NCBI RefSeq assembly: GCF_038719015.1
Contig: NZ_CP152276.1
Location: 1,622,001-1,686,000 of the forward strand
DNA length: 64,000 nucleotides
Direction of reading: 5' to 3'
From: Nguyenibacter vanlangensis
Lineage (GTDB): Bacteria > Pseudomonadota > Alphaproteobacteria > Acetobacterales > Acetobacteraceae
Notes under the pieces: generated by a model
Seen by the model: the letters and a program-made list of their open reading frames with translations, nothing else
Told to the model about the DNA's origin: nothing
Databases searched by the model: none
Part shown: one piece after another, positions 16,192 through 24,818 of the stretch
Layout of the letters: every line of letters begins with the position of its first letter
Numbering within the stretch: position 1 is the first letter of the stretch
Position numbers and translations under genes: made by a program

Positions 16192-18637
16192 GATGGTCCT
16201 CCGCGGTGACGAACATCGTCATGGATTCGCTGCCGCCCTTTCCGAACCCCAGGACGCGCTCGCCAAGTTTGATGTAGGAGAAGACGGTGCTGCTCAGGAT
16301 CTTTCGCCCCCGGGCGAAATGCAGCACGCGCTGGTTGTCGTCGGTGAGGGACGACACGCATCCATGTTCCAGGGCTTCCAGGGACGCGCTGTGGCTGCGT
16401 TGCGCAATCTCTTCCGGTGTGGCCACGATGGTGACCGCGCTCCCGTAAGGCGCCGTATCGAATGTCTCCTGGTCCGGATCCGAGCCGAGGCAGACGATCT
16501 GGACGTCCCCATTGAGACGGAGATAGCGGCGCCGCGCGTCGAATGCCGGCTGTTCGAACAGGTGCCGCGTCGCCGTCGCGATGTCCTTGGCTGCCGCCAG
16601 AGGGACACCGGTGACGGAAACGAGCGGCGAGGCGGCCTCGCGGAGGCGCCCGAGAATATCGCCGATCCCGTCCGTCGGATTTGCGTCCGACGCCGTCACG
16701 CCGCGCAAGTGATTGGCATAGAGCGCGACCGCATCCTCGACGTCCAGCGCATCCGCCGCACAGAGCGCAACGCACCAGCCGAGGAGATCACCGCCCGCAT
16801 GGTAATAGTCGTGGGACATGAAGATGGCCGGACGTTCCACCCGCAGCAGCAGCAGCATCGAAAGCTGGTGGAGGATCTGAAGCGTTGCGACCGCCTGCGG
16901 GGACATCACGCCGATCGGCTCCCGCCCCGCGGTCTCGGCACCGACGTCAAGCGACAGCACCGAGGCGAACGTGCCGTAGAGCGATGCGACCTGCTCGTGA
17001 TGCTCGGCCATGCGGCGGGCGCTGCGGATCAGATCCAGGACCGGCACGCCATCCAGACGGCTGAAATAGAAGACCAGCGCTTCCGGCGTCCAGCGGCCGG
17101 CGGAGCACCGGTCCGTCACCGAGCCGTCCGGCTTGAGTACCTTGATCTCCGTGGTCACGCGGCCCAGCGTATGGCTGTCCCCTACGACGGTCTTCTTCGC
17201 CTGCACCTGGAGTGCGAGTTCCCCTCCCGCAAGGTCGAGATCGTCGCGGGCCGCGGATGTGTGCTGGTAGATTTCCAGGAACCGGCGCAATGGCCGGGGG
17301 ATGGACTTGCGGGAGGCGAGTTGAAAGCCCGCGATCAGGCGGGTGAACTCCCGGACCAGGAACTCCTTTACCAAGGGATAGCACGCCGGCACGCCGAACA
17401 TCTGCCTCAGGACGGCCAGATCACCCTCCTGGAGGCTCACCGCTCCTTCTGCGTCGCGGGCCGCGATGCCGCCGACCTCCTGCAGCAGGGTCGCGGCCGC
17501 CACGAGGGCATCCGTATCCTTCTGGCCGCCGGCATACGCGATCGCCGGCAGGGTGAGTTCGTTATCCACCAGAAGCTGGACCGATTTTCCGCCCTGGCCG
17601 AGTTCGATCACGACGTTTCCACCGACATGCTCGCAATTATCGGCGGTCCAGCGTGATTCCATAACGCAATCGATGATCGACAGGACGGCGTCGCGAACGT
17701 CCGCGGCCTTGCGGACGATGCGATTTGCATGATTGCAGATGAGGGGCGTATGCGCGTCCCGGAACAGAATGCCCTCGCTGTCCATCATGCGGGCGAATGC
17801 CTCGCGAACGGGCGCCATCCGGGCCGCATGGGCCATGAAACTCGTCGGCTCTTTCAGTTCCTTCACCGTGATGTCCGGGAAGTTGCGCATGAAGAAGCCG
17901 AAACTTTCCCGGATACCCGACCGCACATAGACATTCGCCTGGTTCGCGGCGTAGGTCTTGTGCAGCTCCACATCGGAGACGTCGTAGGCGTCGCCGATCG
18001 CCACCAGGACGCGATTCACCACGTCGGGATGCCCCGTCAGCGCCACGACATGCGCGGGCTGCGCCACGAGAGGCTGTGTGACGCCGACGGCCGCCAGCGT
18101 TTCGGCGACACGTGCCTGCAGGGGCGACGACGACGTCACACCCTCCGCACCGACGAGGATGAAGGGCGCGAGCGCATGGGCGATCTTCGTGCCGTCGGCA
18201 ACGGACAATGCGCCGGCGGCGACCGCCGCGGTGATGATGCCGAAGCTTTCGCCCGTAAAGGCCGCGAAACGGATCTCCGCCCCGCTTCGCCGAGCCGCAT
18301 CGACAAGATAGCGGTGCAATGCGATCCCATGGACCAGCAGCGCGGCCCCCAGGAACGCCTGCCGCTCGATCCGGTCGTCAGGTATGTTGGCGTCCTGCAG
18401 AACGAGACGTTCGGGATCGAAACCAAGGGCCTCCGCCCCTTCAGAGAAAACCTGACGAACGTCCCGTACGTCGCTGTCAAACAGGTTGCGTTCAAGCTGC
18501 CGATAGGCAGCGCGGCTGCCCAAGCCGGGAAAAAACCCAACCGGGCACATCGAAATGGAGCCCGATTGCGCTGTTGCCCCTCGGCTCACGCCGTCAGGCG
18601 CGGAAACCGGACGGGCAGGTTTCTGACTGGTACTCAT
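16181..18637 (-). CDS. Large malonyl-CoA:ACP transacylase-like acyltransferase
   Basis: This 818-aa protein begins with an acyltransferase domain of the FabD/PKS-AT type. FFPGLGS (residues 35-41) matches the FPGQGS opening, FTGESFGIITAAVAAGALS places the nucleophile Ser131 in GxSxG, SFMAHAARMAP places the catalytic His near 270, and VVIELGQGGKS (about 342-352) is the usual AT end. After a middle region without a recognised domain, residues about 578-650 (LQILHQLSMLLLLRVERPA then LCAADALDVEDAVALY) again look AT-like, but the GHSxGE site reads SHDYYHAGGD, so a second copy would be inactive. No ketosynthase or carrier protein lies nearby. ATG 18637 has GGGAAG upstream; 18655 is an alternative start. 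Confidence 0.78.
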   Translation of the reverse strand: MSTSQKPARPVSAPDGVSRGATAQSGSISMCPVGFFPGLGSRAAYRQLERNLFDSDVRDVRQVFSEGAEALGFDPERLVLQDANIPDDRIERQAFLGAALLVHGIALHRYLVDAARRSGAEIRFAAFTGESFGIITAAVAAGALSVADGTKIAHALAPFILVGAEGVTSSSPLQARVAETLAAVGVTQPLVAQPAHVVALTGHPDVVNRVLVAIGDAYDVSDVELHKTYAANQANVYVRSGIRESFGFFMRNFPDITVKELKEPTSFMAHAARMAPVREAFARMMDSEGILFRDAHTPLICNHANRIVRKAADVRDAVLSIIDCVMESRWTADNCEHVGGNVVIELGQGGKSVQLLVDNELTLPAIAYAGGQKDTDALVAAATLLQEVGGIAARDAEGAVSLQEGDLAVLRQMFGVPACYPLVKEFLVREFTRLIAGFQLASRKSIPRPLRRFLEIYQHTSAARDDLDLAGGELALQVQAKKTVVGDSHTLGRVTTEIKVLKPDGSVTDRCSAGRWTPEALVFYFSRLDGVPVLDLIRSARRMAEHHEQVASLYGTFASVLSLDVGAETAGREPIGVMSPQAVATLQILHQLSMLLLLRVERPAIFMSHDYYHAGGDLLGWCVALCAADALDVEDAVALYANHLRGVTASDANPTDGIGDILGRLREAASPLVSVTGVPLAAAKDIATATRHLFEQPAFDARRRYLRLNGDVQIVCLGSDPDQETFDTAPYGSAVTIVATPEEIAQRSHSASLEALEHGCVSSLTDDNQRVLHFARGRKILSSTVFSYIKLGERVLGFGKGGSESMTMFVTAEDHHAA

Positions 18638-18655
18638 CCGTGTCTTCCCTTTCAT

Positions 18656-19642
18656 GACCGATAGTCTCGTTATCGACGCTCCTGCCCGTATTCACGACGC
18701 ACACCTTTTGTGGTGTGTTTTATATACAATTGTTTTTATTGATTTTTTTAAATTCCACCTGGAACGGCACCAGGCATTTTTTGATGGCCGGACCGGTGGA
18801 CTGCCACCATCTTTGCAAATCATCCTATGTTTAAGTCAATAACGCACATTTAAGTGCGTAGGTATCAAATTTGATATTTCGGCGAAGGGAAATCATGCTG
18901 CCGGAGGGCATCGCAGCACACGGCACAGATGCCGGTGCGCGCTCATTCCCGCGTTGCCAAGAATTTTTAACGTATTGTATTTTAAAGAGTTTATTTCGTT
19001 TAGCCACGCCCGGCATCCGAACGGAGGCGACGGCATGGCCGGACAAGTGTGAACAGGACGTAAACCGGCGGCCAAAAGCAGGCCTCATTATGTTACAGTA
19101 CCGTATGGTACCAATTGTAAATAAATAAATGCGACACGGACCTTTTGCTTATCGGCGCGATTTCAGCGGAAGCCAGCGGCGTTCGCCTCGTGGGCGGTTG
19201 TATTGGCGCCGCAGTCACCGCAATGTCGCACGTCGACGCGCAGAACGCATTCCACGCAAGGCGATGATCGATGCGCGCGGGAGCGCGACCTCGAAAAGGA
19301 TCCAGATTAGAAAAATAAATATTGATTTAATTAAAACATCATCCGATCGAATGGAATCGTCATCCGACATCCTGCGAATTTCGGATGATGCGCACAATTC
19401 AAACCAACGACTTAGTATCTTCCAGCAATCGTACAGCATGCCTTCAGGGCAATGTCGGCGAGATCAACGCTTTTCCTCCACAGGAGGACTGGACTGCAGC
19501 GAAGACACGATCGGGCAAGAACGTGCAACGACTGATGCGAAAAATCGCGAACGGCGGTGCCCAGGGTCGACGCTCTACCGGCGCTCTCGAATCCTGGCAC
19601 CACCAAGGGCCTCATCGCGGCCCATATGCCGGGAAGCCCTGT
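18656..19642. other. Gene-free stretch of about 990 bp upstream of the AT-like operon
   Basis: No open frame here has a family motif or convincing ribosome-binding site. The stretch from 18700 to 18860 and around 19300-19360 is clearly richer in A and T than the neighbouring genes. A short inverted repeat CACACC/GGTGTG at 18700-18717 precedes a TATATAC-containing segment and could belong to the AT-like operon promoter on the reverse strand. The remaining part looks like decayed or foreign DNA. Confidence 0.5.
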
Positions 19643-20248
19643 TCAGAAGCGGTCATAGGCGACGATGTCGGCATCCGGGATCCGGCCGCCATGGGGCGGC
19701 AATGCGCCGGTCCCCTTTCCGACCGCGACGAACATGACCAGTGCATGGTCCTTGGGCAGGCGGATGATGTCCGCGACCTGCTCGAAATCGAAGCCGTCCA
19801 TCGGGCAGGTATCGTAGCCATGCGCGGCGGCCGCCATCATCAGGGCATAGGCCGCCATACCCGCGGACCGGAATGCCTCGTCACGCTGCATGGCGGGGTT
19901 GTTTTCGTAATATTGCGTGATCATAGTGACATATTTCTCGCGCATGTCCTCGGGCGCGTCCTTCCAGTACCGGCCGGGGTCCTTTGCGTAAGCATGCATG
20001 TCCGCGCACAGAACGATCAACGCCGAGCATTCTTCGATCTGCGGCTGGTGCCACGCCACCTCCTTGATCGCGGCGCGGATGACGGGGTCGCGCACCACCA
20101 GGAATCGCCAGTTCTGGAGATTGAATGCCGTAGGCGCCGTTCGGGCCGCATGCAGGATCGCAGCCAGCGTTTCATCCGGAATCTTGTGGGCCGCGTCGAA
20201 GCGTTTCGTCGCCCGCCGCGCGAGCATCGTGTCCAGGATCTCGTTCAT
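19643..20248 (-). CDS. Nitroreductase-family NAD(P)H:FMN oxidoreductase
   Basis: This 201-aa FMN-dependent enzyme has the family's N-terminal ARRATKRFDAAHKIPDETLAAILHAARTAPTAFNLQNWRFLVV, in which RRxxKRF and APTxxNLQxW contact FMN phosphate and isoalloxazine. FRSAGMAAYALMMAAAAHGYDTCPMDGFD is the dimer-helix region, and FVAVGKG the C-terminal strand. Start ATG 20248 has GGAGAAGG five bases upstream; a longer frame to 20293 is not conserved. It is the most distal gene of a reverse run behind an FAH hydrolase, a pirin-like cupin and an efflux system, which suggests a role in processing aromatic or quinone compounds. The natural substrate is unknown. Confidence 0.9.
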   Translation of the reverse strand: MNEILDTMLARRATKRFDAAHKIPDETLAAILHAARTAPTAFNLQNWRFLVVRDPVIRAAIKEVAWHQPQIEECSALIVLCADMHAYAKDPGRYWKDAPEDMREKYVTMITQYYENNPAMQRDEAFRSAGMAAYALMMAAAAHGYDTCPMDGFDFEQVADIIRLPKDHALVMFVAVGKGTGALPPHGGRIPDADIVAYDRF

Positions 20249-20335
20249 CTCGCCTTCTCCTTCTGTCCGTCCATGTCCACCGGCGGCGCGCACGGAACCG
20301 GACGACCTGCCGTCGTGCCGCCGCCGCGCACCTTA

Positions 20336-21172
20336 TCAGGCCACGCGTTGCCGCTGCCTGCCAAGCCGCTCGATACCGAGTTCCACGACGTCGCCGGACC
20401 GGAGATAGAGAGGTTCGGGCCGCATCCCCATCCCCACGCCCGGCGGCGTCCCGGTGGCGATGACGTCGCCCGGCATCAGCGTCATGTAGCGGCTGACATA
20501 GGCAACGATCTCGGCTACGGAAAAGATCATCGTCCTGGTATTGCCAGCCTGCATCCGGCGGCCGTTCACGTCGAGCCAGATCGCCAGATCCTGGGGATCG
20601 GGCACCTCATCCTTCGTGACGAGCCACGGGCCGAGCGGACCGAACGTGTCGCATCCCTTGCCCTTGTCCCACTGGCTGGACTGCATCTGGAAGGCGCGCT
20701 CGGACACATCATTGGCGACGCAATAGCCTGCGACATGATCCAGCGCGTCACGCGACGACACATCCTTTGCGCGTGTGCCGATGACGACGGCGAGTTCCGC
20801 CTCCCAGTCCAGCCGGGTCGCGCCGAGCGGCGGCACGATCGGGTCGTCCGGCCCCGAGAGCGCGGTGATCGCCTTGAGAAAGACGATCGGCTCGTCCGGG
20901 ACGGGCAGACCGGCCTCTTCGGCATGATCGCGATAATTGAGGCCAATGCAGACATATTTTCCGATACCCGCGACCGGCACTCCCAGGCGCGCGCCCGCTT
21001 CGACGCGCGGCAATGTCCGCGGGTCGAGATCCGCAAGAGCCGCAAGCCGCGCCGGCGCGAGACTGTCCGGCGTCACGTCGCCGATCACGCCCGCCAGGCT
21101 GCGCACGGCCCCCGTCTCGTCGACCAGGCCCGGACGTTCCTGCCCCGGGGTTCCGTAGCGGCACAGTTTCAT
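20336..21172 (-). CDS. Fumarylacetoacetate hydrolase (FAH)-family protein
   Basis: This 278-aa protein has the FAH/MhpD-like catalytic domain: YVCIGLNYRDHAEEAG (catalytic His), PIVFLKAITALSGPDDPIVPP, LDWEAELAVVIG (the ExE metal-binding pair with the later Asp in ANDVSERAFQ) and TGTPPGVGMGM. Members hydrolyse C-C bonds or decarboxylate/hydrate 2-oxo acids in the breakdown of aromatic compounds and hydroxyproline. The N-terminal 70 residues form the small accessory domain found in bacterial ureidoglycolate-lyase-like members. ATG 21172 is preceded by GGAGAGG. It lies 17 bp after the pirin-like gene, so both are in one operon. The precise 2-oxo acid cannot be deduced. Confidence 0.88.
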   Translation of the reverse strand: MKLCRYGTPGQERPGLVDETGAVRSLAGVIGDVTPDSLAPARLAALADLDPRTLPRVEAGARLGVPVAGIGKYVCIGLNYRDHAEEAGLPVPDEPIVFLKAITALSGPDDPIVPPLGATRLDWEAELAVVIGTRAKDVSSRDALDHVAGYCVANDVSERAFQMQSSQWDKGKGCDTFGPLGPWLVTKDEVPDPQDLAIWLDVNGRRMQAGNTRTMIFSVAEIVAYVSRYMTLMPGDVIATGTPPGVGMGMRPEPLYLRSGDVVELGIERLGRQRQRVA

Positions 21173-21189
21173 GACCCTCTCCTTCCGCG

Positions 21190-21915
21190 TCAGTCCGAAT
21201 CGCAGACGACAAGGTGCGATGGCTCGAGCGCCCGCACAATGACCGTCTCGCATCCCGTGACAGCGGCGCCGCAGCCCACGTCGGCGTCGCGCCCGAGAAT
21301 GTCCACGCGTCCCGCGACGACGAGCGCGTAGACGGACCGATCCGCGCGCGTGGAGATGACGGCCTGTCCGCCAGCCGGCAAGGCGATGCGGAGCACGCGC
21401 GCCCGGGCCTTCAGCGGCAGCGGATCGCCCGACCGCCCCTGGTCCGTTTCCTCCGGATCGTCCTCAGGGAAGCCGCTGGCCAACAGGATGTGCTCATGGC
21501 CCGACCGATCCGCATCGCGGCGCAGGCCGATTTCCGGCTCGCCCCCCTCTTCCTCGGGCAGCAGCCAGAGTTGCAGCAGCGCCGCCGGGGCACCGCCAGC
21601 CTGCCATGTCGCCAGGCCGATGCCGTCGCCGGCACTGACGACATGACAATCGCCCGGCTGCAGCAGGCTGTCGCCAAGACCATCCACCCGCACCACGACC
21701 GTTCCGTCCAGAACCAGGGTCACGATTTCGACCGAACGCTCGTTCGCCAGTCTGAAGGTGGCGTCGGCGTCGAGTTCGATCCGGTTGAGCACGCGCAGCC
21801 GTCCCCAATGAACCGGGGCCGTGCCGGCATAGTCCCTGAACGCGAAATGACAGCGCAGCGTCACGCCATCGCGCGTGAGAAGGCCGAGTGTGGACGGGTG
21901 ATGGAGCTGGATCAT
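21190..21915 (-). CDS. Pirin-like bicupin protein (YhhW type)
   Basis: This 241-aa protein has two cupin barrels. RLRVLNRIELDADATFRLANERSVEIVTLVLDGTVVVRVDGLGDSLLQPGDCHVVSAGDGI matches the N-terminal pirin barrel, but the usual metal His residues (HPHRGFET) are replaced by ANERSVEIVT, so metal binding and the quercetinase activity of YhhW are doubtful. The second barrel (VYALVVAGRVDILG) is short. ATG overlaps the stop of the efflux outer-membrane gene (ATGA) and is followed by the FAH gene after 17 bp. Family members are redox-linked regulators or dioxygenases; here the role is open. Confidence 0.8.
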   Translation of the reverse strand: MIQLHHPSTLGLLTRDGVTLRCHFAFRDYAGTAPVHWGRLRVLNRIELDADATFRLANERSVEIVTLVLDGTVVVRVDGLGDSLLQPGDCHVVSAGDGIGLATWQAGGAPAALLQLWLLPEEEGGEPEIGLRRDADRSGHEHILLASGFPEDDPEETDQGRSGDPLPLKARARVLRIALPAGGQAVISTRADRSVYALVVAGRVDILGRDADVGCGAAVTGCETVIVRALEPSHLVVCDSD

Positions 21916-23477
21916 CCCTGATGCACTCCCTCCTGGCGCACGCCCTGCCCTGCCCGCTGCGCCGTTGCCAGCGGATAGCGTTCCTCCCAGCCGCCGCCGA
22001 GCGCGCGATAGAGCCGCGCAACCGAGACAGAAACCGCCGTCGTCGCCTGCACGAGCTGGTTCTGGCTGGCCAGCAGCGCATTCTGCAGGGTCAATACGTT
22101 CAGGAAGTCCGACGCGCCCTGCACATATTGCTGCTGGGCCAGGCTCACCGCCATCTCGTTCTGCGCCACGGTCTCGCGCAACTGGTCGCGCTGCTGCTGC
22201 GCGGCCGAGAAATCAGCCATGGCGTCGTCGATCTCCTGCCACGCCTTCAGGATCGTGCGCTGGAGGTTGATCGCAGCTTCCTTCTGCTGTGCCTTGCGCA
22301 GACGCAACTGCCCCGTCAGGCGGCCGCCCTCGAACAGCGGCAGGGTCATGGTCGGTCCAAAACCATATTGCCGCGACGCCCAGGTGCCGAGCTCGCTGAA
22401 CTGCAGCGCCTGGATGTCCAGGCTGCCCGACAGCGTCACGCGCGGGAAGAAATCGGCCACCGCCACGCCGATACTGGCCGTGGCCGCGTGAAGCTGCTCC
22501 TCCGCCACGCGGATGTCTGGCCGGCGCTCCGCCAGTTCCGACGGCAGGCCGACCGGTACCGAGATCGGCACGGGCGGGATCGGCGCGGGCGTGCCCAACT
22601 GGGATCGCAGCGCGCCCGGCTCGCGCGCCACCAGGAAGCTCAGGGCGTTGATGAGATGTACTTCCTGGCTTTGCAGCACCGGCAGGCGCGATTGGAATTC
22701 GCTGAGCTGGCCGCGCGAATCCGCCACGTCGAGCCGGGTCGCCGCCCCTTGCGTGAAGCGCAGCGTCGTCAGGCCGACGCTGTGGCGGGCGATGTCGATG
22801 TTCCGGCGGACGATCGCGATCTGTGCCTGCACGCCGCGCAGATCGAGATAATCCTGCGCAGTTTCCGCCATCAGCGAGACCAGCACGTCACGCTGCATGT
22901 CCTCGGTCGCCCGCACCGCCGCGCTGGCAGCCTCCACCTGACGCCGGACATGGCCCCAGAAATCGACCTCCCATGACGCGCTCAGGCCATATTGCGGCAG
23001 ATCGAAGGGCGCCGCGCCCGTCGTGCCGGGCAGGCGGGCCGGCCCAAATCCCTGCGCCCCGCTGGCGATCTCGCCCGGGCCCTGTTCCTCCATCGTGCCC
23101 AACAGCCCCAGCACGCCGTTGGGGCTGGCCCGCTCGCGTGCGTAGGAGGCGTTGGCCTCGACACGCGGGAACTGGGCCGCGCGGGCGATACGGCGTTCGG
23201 CCAGGCTCTCGGCCAGCCGCCAGGCGGCGGCGCGCAGATCCAGATTGGCGTCGGCAACCTGCTGCTCCAATGCCGTCAGGGTCGGATCGCGATAGATGCG
23301 CCACCATTGCGGGTCGGCCGGGCTTTCGACTGGCCGGCTTTCGGCGTCGCCCAGGCCGCGATGCCAATGGGCCGCGCTGGCGAGATCGGACTTGTGGTAA
23401 TCTGGCCCGACCGAGCACGCGCCGAGCAGAAGAGCGCTTGCCAGGGAGAGGCAGCTACGATTCACGAGGGTCGCCAT
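21912..23477 (-). CDS. Outer-membrane efflux lipoprotein, NodT/OprM type
   Basis: This 521-aa TolC-like channel protein starts with a lipoprotein signal (LSLASALLLGACSVGPDY), with Cys in the lipobox LLGAC acylated and fixing it in the outer membrane. The two OEP repeats show typical motifs: DPQWWRIYRDPTLTALEQQVADANLDLRAA, then LTTLRFTQGAATRLDVADSR and, in the second repeat, VSLAQQQYVQGASDFLNVLTLQNALLASQ. The channel would connect the HlyD/EmrA adaptor and the DHA2 pump to the medium. It ends ATGA-coupled with the cupin gene; the adaptor stop lies 10 bp upstream of its ATG. Substrates are probably hydrophobic or aromatic compounds. Confidence 0.92.
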   Translation of the reverse strand: MATLVNRSCLSLASALLLGACSVGPDYHKSDLASAAHWHRGLGDAESRPVESPADPQWWRIYRDPTLTALEQQVADANLDLRAAAWRLAESLAERRIARAAQFPRVEANASYARERASPNGVLGLLGTMEEQGPGEIASGAQGFGPARLPGTTGAAPFDLPQYGLSASWEVDFWGHVRRQVEAASAAVRATEDMQRDVLVSLMAETAQDYLDLRGVQAQIAIVRRNIDIARHSVGLTTLRFTQGAATRLDVADSRGQLSEFQSRLPVLQSQEVHLINALSFLVAREPGALRSQLGTPAPIPPVPISVPVGLPSELAERRPDIRVAEEQLHAATASIGVAVADFFPRVTLSGSLDIQALQFSELGTWASRQYGFGPTMTLPLFEGGRLTGQLRLRKAQQKEAAINLQRTILKAWQEIDDAMADFSAAQQQRDQLRETVAQNEMAVSLAQQQYVQGASDFLNVLTLQNALLASQNQLVQATTAVSVSVARLYRALGGGWEERYPLATAQRAGQGVRQEGVHQG

Positions 23478-23487
23478 GATCCGCCCC

Positions 23488-24564
23488 TCACCGCCACGCA
23501 TAGCGCGGATCGTTGGCCTTCGGGCCCTCGGGGCGCGACGCCGTGTCGACCGTGACCTCCACCGACATGCCGACCCGCACACGCGCTGCCAGAGTCTGGC
23601 CCGGATCGAAGGTGATCCGCACCGGCAGGCGCTGCACCACCTTGGTGAAATTGCCCGTCGCATTGTCGGGCTGGATCGGCGCGAAGGCGACGCCGGTCGC
23701 GGGCGGAATGCTGTCCACATGCGCGCGCAGGGGCTGGTCGGGGAAGGCATCGACCCACACCGTCGCCTTCTGGCCCGGCAGCATATGGGTCAGTTGCGTT
23801 TCCTGGAAATGGGCGACGACAAACGCGTCTTGCACCGGCGTGACCGCCATCAGCGCCGTGCCAGGATGGACATAATTGCCGACGCGCACGCCGCGGGCGC
23901 CCACCACGCCGTCGACCGGGGCGGGAATCGTGCAATAGGACAGGTCGAGTTCCGCCTGCTGCGCCATGCCTTGAGCGCGCACGAGGTCGCCCTTGGCGCG
24001 TTCGATCCGGGCGGCCAGGACGTCCTTTTCCTGCCGCGCGGCCAGAAAGGCGGCCTCGTCGCGCGCCTTGGCGGCGGCAGCCTCGCGCGTTTGGGCGGCG
24101 GTGCGCTGCCGCTGTTCGGTCGTGCCCGCGCCGCCGGCGGCGAGGTTGCGGTAGCGGTCCTCATCCTGCCGCGCGAAGGCCAGTTGGGCATCGTCCGCCT
24201 GCACCGACGCCTGGGCGGCGGCGATCAGCGCGTCCTGCCGGACAAAGGCGGCTTGAAGGTCGGCGATGTCGGCGCGCGCAGCAATGACATTGCCCTGGGC
24301 CACCCTGAGCGCGGCACGGTAATCGTCGTCCTCGATATGGGCCAGCACGTCGCCCGTGCGGACACGTTCGTTGTCCTGCGCCGTCACGGCATCGATCCGG
24401 CCGCCGACCTTGGGTGCGACGACCGACGAATAGGCCGCGACATAGGCGTCGTTCGTCGAGACCCGCGCGCCATCCCCGAGCACGAGGCGGTCGCCGCCCC
24501 AGGCTGCCGCGCCCAGCACGACCACCCCGGCCGCGAGAAGCAGCCCTTTCGATGTTCCGTTCAT
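23488..24564 (-). CDS. HlyD/EmrA-type membrane fusion protein
   Basis: This 358-aa periplasmic adaptor has one N-terminal membrane anchor (GLLLAAGVVVLGAAAWGG), then RVSTNDAYVAAYSSVVAPKVGGRIDAVTAQDNERVRTGDVLAHIEDDDYRAAL, the biotinyl-lipoyl half motif of EmrA. A long alpha-hairpin with many Ala, Arg, Gln and Glu follows, and the second lipoyl half YCTIPAPVDGVVGARGVRVGNYVHPGTALMAVTP. It bridges the MFS pump in the inner membrane with the outer-membrane channel. ATG 24564 has GAGGGAG upstream. The middle gene in the order pump, small ORF, adaptor, channel. Confidence 0.93.
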   Translation of the reverse strand: MNGTSKGLLLAAGVVVLGAAAWGGDRLVLGDGARVSTNDAYVAAYSSVVAPKVGGRIDAVTAQDNERVRTGDVLAHIEDDDYRAALRVAQGNVIAARADIADLQAAFVRQDALIAAAQASVQADDAQLAFARQDEDRYRNLAAGGAGTTEQRQRTAAQTREAAAAKARDEAAFLAARQEKDVLAARIERAKGDLVRAQGMAQQAELDLSYCTIPAPVDGVVGARGVRVGNYVHPGTALMAVTPVQDAFVVAHFQETQLTHMLPGQKATVWVDAFPDQPLRAHVDSIPPATGVAFAPIQPDNATGNFTKVVQRLPVRITFDPGQTLAARVRVGMSVEVTVDTASRPEGPKANDPRYAWR

Positions 24565-24623
24565 GGATACTCCCTCTGGCGGCCCCTGCGGCCGCATCGT
24601 CTTTCGCAGGATGCGGGGGACCG

Positions 24624-24785
24624 TCAGGTCAGCGTCAGGTCGATCGCGACGGTCGGCGCCGGCAGGTCCCCCTCGCCCCGATTGCGCAGCGTCCATTTCC
24701 GGTCCGCCACGCTGGCGTGTCTATCCGGCGATCGGATATCGAGGCGCCGCGGCACGCGCGTCGCCGGATGCAAGTCGGTCTTCAT
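24624..24785 (-). CDS. Small uncharacterised ORF (53 aa) between efflux pump and adaptor
   Basis: Between the DHA2 pump and the adaptor lies a short frame beginning MKTDLHPATRVPRRLDIRSP and ending TVAIDLTLT. GGGAG stands four bases before the ATG, which is a good ribosome-binding site, and the frame fills most of an otherwise empty 255-bp gap inside the operon. No hydrophobic segment is present, so it is not a membrane subunit. It could be a real small protein or a chance frame; I know no homologue. Confidence 0.45.
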   Translation of the reverse strand: MKTDLHPATRVPRRLDIRSPDRHASVADRKWTLRNRGEGDLPAPTVAIDLTLT

Positions 24786-24818
24786 ATCACTCCCATGTCG
24801 GGCATCTTCGGACCCGAA

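Noticed and set aside
18656..19642. RNA gene or small protein in the 990-bp gap
   Set aside because: No cloverleaf, conserved RNA motif or coding signature could be seen.
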